Of a stretch of DNA of 64,000 bases, positions 57,201-64,000 are shown piece after piece. The notes under the pieces were generated by a model. The model searched no databases, was not told the DNA's origin, and was given only the letters and a program-made list of their open reading frames with translations. Numbering within the stretch: the first letter of the stretch is position 1; each line of letters begins with the position of its first letter. Origin of the DNA: Beta vulgaris subsp. vulgaris (Eukaryota > Streptophyta > Magnoliopsida > Caryophyllales > Amaranthaceae); assembly GCF_026745355.1 (NCBI RefSeq), contig NC_079209.1, forward strand, positions 29,064,865 to 29,128,864, given 5' to 3'. A program made the position numbers and the translations under genes.

Positions 57201-60200
57201 TTTTCTTGGGCTGCTATGACAAGAATATTTCATTATGCACGCCTCATATCACTCTAATTTGCCTTTGACTCCTCATTTATTCATTAAAAAGCCAAGTGAA
57301 AGTTTAATGGAGATTGCTTCAAGTCCATTATAACGTGGATTGGATACCTTAAGATCCTTATGCACGCCTCATATCACTCAGATCCTTCTTTGGGTTCATA
57401 GATACTCAAGAGTGGATTCAGGAAGAATGTTGCCGTTTCTGCCATGGCTGGGACTAATTACATGATCTGCAGAGCCAGAAACTCACCAGTTCGAGACTTA
57501 ACAGTTCCTACTCATTTCAAGACAATCCTAAGTAGCATTGGAAAGTAGAAGTACACTCCTAATTAATCTTTCTATAAATTCCCAAAGAATACCTGTATAA
57601 CAACCCACCTCCTCTTTACACCAAGAACAATGACAACATCAACGCTTTAATCCATTAGAACAAGGTTAGCAGCATAAGTCAATATTTCTACAACGGTTAC
57701 TTACATGATACATCTGCTTCCATTCTCTTCCATGAAAAGTTACATGCTCCTGCAAAGCTAAAGCCATCTTTGGTCTTCCCCTAAAACTCTTCCATATCCC
57801 AACCTTTCACTACTGTATACACTACATCCTCTAGACGACATCTCACAATGCCAAATTACCACAACCGATTCTATGTTATTTTACCTTCTATATGCAACTT
57901 AACCCTCCCTCGAATATCCTTGTTCTTGATTCTATCTATCCACATCCATCTCAGCATGGCAATCAATATCTTTTTCCGATAGATCCTGGAGTGTTTATTA
58001 TATTTGCAGAGTTAGATTTTATAGAAAATATTTAATTCCCTTTCGGAATAGTTTATCAAGCTCACTAAAATTGTTCAATGCTAGTTAAGGTATCTTGTCT
58101 TCTAAAGTCCCAATGTAAAATTGTTAGTTTCTTCGTAGTCAAGACTCAAGAGTGGATTTTTCAGCATCAACTTAATTGAAGATCGAATTGGAAGTGGAAC
58201 TAACAGAACTGCTAGATTTTTCAGATACAGATTTATACAGAATATTGACCTTCTTCAACAAGAAAGTTGCACAAAATTGATGAGTCTTCATTAAACAAGT
58301 TATACAAGAACCACCTATCCCCCTTAGGATGATAAGTGATAAAGACAGTGCTGTCTCGAACATATTTGGGGCCCAGAGTGTTAACCTTCAGGTGATACTA
58401 ACATTAACATTGCTATTAATTTAGAATAGTTTATTTCTCTTTCGATCAAGCTCATGTTAGTTTTCTGGAAAGACTAAAACTAATCTGGCAAACATAATTC
58501 AATGAAACATTACAGATCCCCAAGCCCTCCTACTCTACATCAACACAACATGATTTGGAGCTTCCACAGAGGAAAATCGGATGCCAATTTGGAACTTGAG
58601 AGAGCATGTGGCACCCACAAAGGATTTTATTGGAGAGTATAACCACCTTCTGGCTTTTGGGTTAATAACTAGATGCAAGCTTATCTCTGGCTCAAACCTC
58701 TCAAACCTATGTTGCTCTGACTCAGGTACCCATGTCTGATACACGTACGTGTCCAAGTGTTCGACTCGGCTATTTTTTGGAACTTTTTCATGTTTTTGAC
58801 CCAAAACGAAATGTCCAATTGTCTCACCCATGTTTGAGTGTCGAGCATCCAACACAAGTACTTCTGGTGAAATGAAGAATTTGAGCAACATAGGCTCAAA
58901 CTATTTACTTTTACCAAGACGGGTTCATACGAGATACGAAACATGCAAGTTTTCAAAGGGTAATTCACAACTACTATTCCTATAGAGAAGTTACCTGTAC
59001 TCAACTAATTGCACACAAGGTTAACCGATATTGTTCAGTGTGAACAAAGTTGGTACAAATATGGACATATTGGTCAAATCAGATGCTTTGGTAGATTGAG
59101 CTTTACTTCCTTAAATTTCCGAAGTAGCACTTCTTCCATTGCTAATCAAGGGTCTAAAAGGAGCCAGCATTTCCAGAAGTACAAGGTTAATGCGTGGTGC
59201 CAAAACAAGGTTGCATCGTATCGTATCACCCTTGTTGTAAAGGTTTCCAAATCTACCGAATTGATACTACCCGCACCGTAAAGGTGTAAAAAACCGCGTT
59301 TTGGGCGGGTTCAAGGGATATCTCATGGTCTAAGCCAATCTTTGGCGGTACGACAACTGCATCATCCCCGTTTCCGTCTCACTATGACCATTACCGCAGT
59401 CGTGACCGGAACCGCATTTTCGAACAATGGGTTAATGCCATTCACAGCAGTCCTGAACCCACTACAAGTGGCTTCACCATATGTTAGATCTACTATTCGT
59501 TTTGTCTACATTATGCTGACATATGCAACTAGAGAAATAGGTTATAGTTATACAGCATGTTTCAACAATCTTTCATTGAAAAGAAGAGTGGGAGACTTAG
59601 TTGAACCTTAGACATACAAACTAATACAAAGAATTCAGAAGGAACAAATTCTTACAGGCAAGGGAGAGGTTTCCTGACATCTTGCAATATCAATGTACAT
59701 ATGTCTTCCAAGTATGTTCACTTGTACTCGGACAAATAAGCTTAGCATAGTAACCGACCAGAGCGACAAAACCATTTTGGTGAAGCCTGGCAAAATAAAA
59801 CTTCAGTTCAGAAATAAGACCAAAACTTTCCACACTTCACATTTATTAAGTCATAAACAGTAAACCAAAGCAACATACTCAGTACTTTGAGTTTATCCCA
59901 TAGTTCCAGTTTCTCAGGAAGGGTCAAAACATCCTTTCCTTGTTTTAGCCTCTCTGTCAACACCAAAAGATTTAATTCCTCATCTATCCTATTGCTTAAG
60001 TAGTGCATAGCTCGAGGCAATGTTGTTGTGTCCGCGATTCTTTGAATGGTCTCAAAATGATCTTGCATTCTACCAAGTGCAATGAAATATACAAGAATTA
60101 GATCCCAAAGACAATTTTTCACCAAACGGTATACAAACAATATGAAAATTCATCTTAACTGGGCCTTAATTCTTTCCTCATTCTCCCGTTGCGCAGCGAG

Positions 60201-60592
60201 GTCCGACTCCAGTTCAGCAAGCCGGCGTCGGTGACCATCATATAGCTTGTATACAACATACCCACTTCCAACAATTCCAAATGTAACAAAAATCTTCTTC
60301 TTGTGCCTTCTCCAAAAGCTCCTAACCAACACAAAAATGACTTGCATAAGTAAACGAAAGCAAACTAAAGCAGCAATAATCGGCATTGACTGGAAAAATC
60401 ATAGATTAGTATAAGATCCAAGAACCAAAAAAAAAAAAAAAAGCACAAAAGTTGATTCAAGCACCAAAAATGATTTTTTAACAACAAACTACACAGATGA
60501 TGAAATTTAACAACAAACTCATAGCATACAACAATTAGCAGATTTCAAACGGGTGAAAAAGAAGAGTGCAGAACCCACCTGAAAGAGAACAT
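51220..60592 (-). CDS. PEX3: Peroxin 3, peroxisome biogenesis membrane protein
   Basis: PEX3 anchors in the peroxisomal (and early ER) membrane and docks PEX19 with its cargo of membrane proteins. Seven coding exons on the minus strand: 60592-60579, 60321-60160, 60069-59879, 59786-59656, 56349-56222, 53970-53743 and 51478-51220. All six introns are GT-AG and phases match, giving 1,113 nt, 370 aa, close to the family length. Exon 1 encodes only MFSFR. Residues 6-12 are SFWRRHK, followed by the membrane segment (about 15-31) and YKLYDGHRRRLAEL. Conserved stretches include IADTTTLPRAMHYLSNR, SFTKMVLSLWSVTMLSLFVR, VNILGRH, FLARADFLASHGLP, HWVEYF and the end VELFFTILYAN. An AUG in the intron before exon 2 also opens a frame but lacks the family start. 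The frame is intact, so the gene is probably functional. Introns 4-6 hold transposons. Confidence 0.96.
52385..52645 (+). repeat. Two ~130-bp tandem units in PEX3 intron 6
   Basis: CTTGTCAGTGGTCACCAT and CTTGTCAGTTGTCACCAT begin units near 52385 and 52515. Both contain AACTTAATCAAATC/AGCTTAATCAAATC, AATAGGTTAAAAAA-like and ATTATCTATCTA(C/G)TTCTC words. Identity is roughly 85%. Confidence 0.8.
53110..53479. mobile_element. MULE-type MITE in PEX3 intron 6
   Basis: 370 bp with long terminal inverted repeats (GGAAAATTTGTCATAACAAA against GGAAAATTTGTCACAACAAA). It is flanked by 9-bp near-identical direct repeats TATAGAAAA (53101-53109) and TATTGAAAA (53480-53488). A 9-bp duplication is the Mutator signature. 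No coding capacity. Confidence 0.85.
54064..54245. mobile_element. Stowaway-like MITE in PEX3 intron 5
   Basis: 182 bp. The ends CTTCCTCTATTGTTTATTACTTGC and, inverted, CTTCCTCCGTTTTTATTACTTG are near complements of each other. TA precedes the left end; the right flank is TC, so the TA duplication is not intact. It lies about 75 bp upstream of PEX3 exon 6. Confidence 0.65.
55126..56079. mobile_element. Foldback MULE-type element in PEX3 intron 5
   Basis: 954 bp with inverted repeats of about 190 bp or more (left GAGTTTTTTGTCAGAAACAA, right inverse GGGTTTTTTGTCAGAAACAA). It has the perfect 9-bp target duplication AACATTATA at 55117-55125 and 56080-56088. The internal CT-rich part gives chance open frames on both strands. 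No transposase. It can form a long hairpin in the PEX3 pre-mRNA. Confidence 0.92.
56669..56888. mobile_element. Stowaway MITE in PEX3 intron 4
   Basis: 220 bp between TA dinucleotides (56667-56668, 56889-56890). Ends are TTCCCTTTGTCCC and, inverted, CTCCCTCCATCCC, the Stowaway CTCCCTCCGT type. Confidence 0.85.
57757..57960 (-). pseudogene. RTE-like LINE 3'-end relic in PEX3 intron 4
   Basis: On the minus strand the frame reads MLRWMWIDRIKNKDIRGRV, then a WFGIVRCRLED-like block with stops. It resembles the C-terminus of plant LINE pol proteins (the LRWFGHV..R signature). About 200 bp survive. Confidence 0.65.
58706..58894. mobile_element. Small MITE with CCTATGTTGCTC ends in PEX3 intron 4
   Basis: 189 bp. 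Terminal inverted repeats CCTATGTTGCTC and GAGCAACATAGG, flanked on both sides by CTCAAA. The same termini are, as I recall, common in plant introns. It is too short to encode anything. Reading frames through it are chance. Confidence 0.8.
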
Positions 60593-60969
60593 GTTTTTGT
60601 GATGCTAGGAAGAAAAATTAGCCATATTCAAGCCTCCAAGCAAAACAATATGCTCCTCAATCTACGAAGATCGCACAAATTACGAGTGATTTTCTTACAA
60701 GCTGCCAAAAAAAAATAGATTTGAGCACCTACCCACAAAGAGAAAGAAAGGTCAAAAGCAGGGTTTTTCAAAGGATGAGAGGATTGAAGGCCGCAGAGCG
60801 CCGGTATCGTTCAGTGAAGACACCAGACCCGGTGTAGAGTGAAGGAAAGGAAAGGGAAGGAAGACAGGAAAGGAAGTTCGCAAGGAGAATCTCCGAGATA
60901 ATCATGGTTTTTTTTTTTTTTTAATGTAGAGGTGACAATTATCGACGTGAAAATATGGAATTTTTTTTT
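60593..60969 (-). promoter_or_regulatory. 5' region of PEX3
   Basis: Presumed 5' UTR and promoter. No clear TATA box. It contains a T-run at 60906-60922 and abuts the foldback element that starts at 60970, which therefore lies within about 380 bp of the PEX3 start codon. Confidence 0.45.
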
Positions 60970-61509
60970 GGGATATTCCATTTGGTACCATTGTACTTTT
61001 GGCTTTTCCATTTGGTATCACTATTTTTCAGATATTCTACATGGTACCACTATAATTTGAATTTATTCTCTATTGTAGTATTCAACTAAGTAAAGTGTTA
61101 ATTTAAGTTAGAATAGGCTAGAGTTTTGCTTCGATTTACATGTTTTAATTTGTGTTAAGATTTTAGTAATTGTTTTAGTCGTTAAGGTCAAAGTTGAGGT
61201 CATATTTGACAATAAAAAGACATAGAATATTATGATCATTTTTATGAAAATTTTGACTAAAAAATAGAGATTTTAAGGGTTAAAATGACACCCTAAAATC
61301 TTAATTTATTAAATTTTTGCAACTGCAAATAGAAACATGCAAACTCAAACAAAATCGTATTCTTATTCAACCATTAACTAACAATTTACTTAAAAAAATG
61401 GTATGATAAATATTAATATTAAATTATAGTGGTATCATGTGGAAGTTTAAAATAACAGTGGTACCAAATGGAAAAGCCAAAAATTCAATGGTACCAAATG
61501 GAATATCCC
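60970..61509. mobile_element. Foldback MULE-type element upstream of PEX3
   Basis: 540 bp with about 90-bp inverted repeats. The left end is GGGATATTCCATTTGGTACC and the right end is its inverse, both including a CTTTTCCATTTGGTA word. Nine T's precede it and ten T's follow it, which fits a 9-bp duplication of a T tract but cannot be proven in a homopolymer. No ORF. Confidence 0.8.
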
Positions 61510-61741
61510 TTTTTTTTTTAAGAGAATTTCATTAATGTAAGGTCAAACGGCGTATATAATACATATTAAAGAAAAAACAAGATAGAGTTGAACAAGGTTA
61601 AATCAAATTTGTCTTCGAAGAAATTACAATAACAGATCAAGCAATACATCGCTGCCCCCCATATATTTGCTGAATCAAACAGTTATTGATATTCTTGATC
61701 GAGCCATGTTAACCGCATTCAAGATTCCAATACCTTCATGT

Positions 61742-62785
61742 TAAGGGTCTGTTCTCCCCGGCTTATTTTCAGTTCAGTTCAATTCAATTCAGTTCAGCTC
61801 TAGACAATACTTTTAGGGCATATTCTCTTCAGCATAAAACAACTGAACTGAGTTGAATTGAATTGAACTGAACTGAATTGAATTGAATTAAATTAAATTG
61901 AATTAAATTGAATGTAATAAATATATAAATAATATTTAAGCAATAATAATATGAATATTAAATAATAATTATAATGATAAGTAATATAATGAAGAATAAT
62001 AATAGTATTTTGGATATTTTTAAATGATAGTTTTAAACAAAATAATATTAATAATCATAAATTAATAATGATAATAATAATAATTAATGATAATAATGAT
62101 AATTAATAATAATTATTTTATATTATTTGTATTAATATATTATTACTTGATGATGATATATAATAAAAATAATATCTAAGATATAAATTAATATTACTAT
62201 TTTAATACTTAGATTTAATAATATAATAATACTTAGTAATAAAAATAATGATTGGGTTGGACCGCAAAAATTACATCATAAATCGTTTTGACGCGATTTG
62301 ATTGGTTTCTGAGCTAAAAAACATGGGTTTATTTGTGCTTTGACCTAAACCATGTTCCTCCTAATAATAATAGTAATAATAATGAGTAAAGCTATAATAA
62401 ACAAAATAATATATTGAAACAACAACCACAACAACAATAATAATAATACTTAATAGTAATGATATAAAAATAAATAATAATAAGAGTAATTAGTAAAATA
62501 AATTATACCGACATAATAATAATATTTAACAAAATGGTTATAAAAGAATGGAGCTTAACTGAACTGAACTAAACTGATTGGAGTTGAATTGAACTGAACT
62601 GAACTGATTGGAGCTGAACTGAACTGAACTGAACTGAACTGAAAATAAGCTTGGGAGAACAGGCCCTTACTCTCACATATCACTATTCATTTCAGTTCAA
62701 TTCAGTTCATTTTAGTTCAGTTCAGTTCAATTTAATTCAGTTCATTTCAGTTCAGCTGTTTTATGCCGAAAAGAACAGACCCTAA
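61742..62785. repeat. Interlocked (GAACT)n inverted-repeat elements
   Basis: Two pairs of inverted ends overlap. Pair A is 61742 (TAAGGGTCTGTTCTCCC) with 62669; pair B is 61813 (TTAGGGCATATTCTCTTCAG) with 62785. Each end leads into runs of the pentamer TTCAG/TTCAA or its inverse GAACT. The centre (61910-62540) is very AT-rich, rich in AATAAT. No ORF. The order A, B, A', B' means neither pair is nested in the other. Confidence 0.75.
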
Positions 62786-62849
62786 GGGTATAATAAACAC
62801 ACTTACATTCAAAATAGAACTTCCATTGATGTAGTTATCCCCATTTGGT

Positions 62850-64000
62850 GCAATGTACACCCCAACACCAACTGACACTTGTCAGCCTCTGCCTCTTCCC
62901 CTTCTTCCACCTGATCTACCTGCACCTCTTCCTCTATTTGAGCCACCTCTTCCTTCAGCAGCAGCAGTTACACCCCTACCTCCATTTTCTCCATTTCTAC
63001 CTCTTCCTCCACCAGCAGCAGTTACACCCCTACCTCTTCCTTTTCCTCTTCCTCTACCTTCCCCCCCCACTAACACCCCTAGACCCACCTCCTCCTCTGA
63101 TAACTCTCCCTCCCCTTCCAGTTCTGGAAGGTTGGGCTGTCACTTGCTAAACAGTAGTATTAGATTCTCTAGTTTGGCTCATTTGGCCATGGGACTGTTG
63201 GTTCACCCTTTGTCTTTTTGAATTCAGTGGAGGGATGGTAGGATTTCCTTCACTGTCCTTGTAGGCATCTTCTTTTGTTGTGGCTTGTGGAATTGTAGAT
63301 TGAGCACTTCATTTGCATACCATGTTTAGTCAGTTTACCAGGTTTTTTAGGTACTTCGAAGGGGTCCTTGATCCTATTTTTCCTAGGTCGACTAGGTCCA
63401 ACTTTAACAGGGGTGGGGCTAATGGGTAGTCAACCTTAGGCCAGTATCTCTCACTAACACAAGGTGGAATAGCTACCCCATATGACTTTAGGTAAGTCTC
63501 CCTAGTGTACCACTTTGCAACAAAATCCTCTGCATTTTTATGACAAAAAAATATACAAGCAACAACATGCAAGCAGGGTATTCCTGTCAGGTCCCAGACA
63601 TTACAAGTGTTGGTCCCCTTCTCTAAGTCAACTGATAAAGAATCCATCAAATGGCTGACTTGAAAAATAGTGGCAGTTGATGGAATTACCCTACATTGAG
63701 CTGCTAATGCTTTTGCTTTGTCTAATTTTTTTTTGTATCCTAGGGCATAAAAGGGCTGAACTCTTTTCCATCTCCATCTTGTTAACAGCTAATCTCTGCA
63801 TTAAAGCAGTTCTAATATCTTCTAGCATGTAAAGAATATGTTTAGTCCTAGCATCTATGATCCAACCATTAAATATTTCAGCTAGGTTGTTAACAATGAC
63901 ATCACCATTTGTACCTATGTTCATTTTGTGCGTACAAAATAATCTAGGGTTGTGTCTTTTAAAGGCTAAAACAGCTACAGGGCTAACCTTCTCCATATCT
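62850..64000 (-). pseudogene. MULE (MuDR-like) transposase, C-terminal part, broken
   Basis: The C-terminal third of a Mutator-like transposase on the minus strand, running off the window at 64000. 63996 to about 63730 has EIFNGWIIDARTKHILYMLE. After a frame change in a nine-base A/T run near 63730 comes KKLDKAKALAAQCRV (to about 63690). 63650-63420 holds the SWIM finger TCNVWDLTGIPCLHV; its first cysteine (usually C.C..W) appears replaced by Asn. After another frame change near 63415 come GPSRPRKNRIKDPF, PKKPGKL, a CCHC-like CSIYNSTSHNKRRC with one Cys changed to Tyr, and a Gly/Arg-rich tail (GRGRGKGRGRG, 63088-62882). The catalytic DDE part lies outside the window. Confidence 0.85.

Noticed and set aside
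58535..59004. Overlapping 118- and 107-aa frames on the minus strand
   Set aside because: They run through the 189-bp CCTATGTTGCTC MITE and flanking intron. No family similarity and no splice context in PEX3.
60150..60386. PEX3 start at the ATG at 60386 (reading MPIIAALVCF...)
   Set aside because: The upstream part is intronic: an AG acceptor directly precedes GAGCTTTTGG, and the separate exon at 60592-60579 (MFSFR) restores the family N-terminus with matching phase.
62776..62787. CCCTAAGG as telomere-type repeat
   Set aside because: A single CCCTAA at the end of an inverted-repeat element, not a tandem array.

Overview
This is a repeat-dense piece of a flowering-plant nuclear genome. The evidence is intron-containing genes for a plant-type PEX3 and for an X8-domain protein, together with CACTA, MULE, Stowaway, L1-type LINE and LTR elements with plant tRNA primer sites. 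A core eudicot is likely. A Caryophyllales/Amaranthaceae source is only an impression from repeat style. About 85-90% of the window is transposon-derived.

Layout. 1-3.2 kb: GC-motif repeats interrupted by a nearly perfect, short non-autonomous LTR retrotransposon (1174-3156, minus) with TSD, PBS and PPT. 3.4-19.1 kb: a CACTA element with a decayed TNP2 transposase gene, a TnpA-like second gene and TCT target duplications. Its 3' end plus 3.2 kb of flanking DNA is present twice (8392-12146 and 15358-19129), one copy lying between the two transposase genes. 19.1-20.6 kb: two decayed tandem paralogues with an F-box-like motif. 20.6-26.7 kb: one terminus of a second CACTA family, then a truncated Tat-type Ty3/gypsy polyprotein on the minus strand. 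26.7-35.4 kb: a third transposon with CAAGTGCTCC subterminal repeats and a multi-exon Ulp1-like protease gene, interrupted by a 4.8 kb L1-type LINE with a 15-bp target duplication.

36.9-41.1 kb: host gene 1 (plus), a four-exon secreted X8-domain protein of 174 aa, followed by a SINE. 41.9-48.8 kb: a large LARD-like LTR element (minus) with a tRNA-Asp primer site; its right LTR carries a 182-bp palindrome absent from the left LTR. 48.8-50.9 kb: a decayed LINE. 51.2-60.6 kb: host gene 2 (minus), seven-coding-exon PEX3 (370 aa), whose introns hold at least six small transposon insertions. 61-64 kb: a MULE-type foldback element, interlocked (GAACT)n inverted-repeat elements, and the 3' part of a MULE transposase pseudogene running off the window.

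How it fits together: the two host genes have intact splice sites and reading frames and keep their coding exons clear of insertions. Everything else is a nest of elements whose insertion order can partly be read from target-site duplications. The most unusual structures are the tandem duplication inside the CACTA element, the one-sided LTR palindrome, the minisatellites inside introns of transposon-borne genes, the TAATG stop-start overlap in the LINE, and a plastid initiator-tRNA-like relic present in both copies of the duplication.
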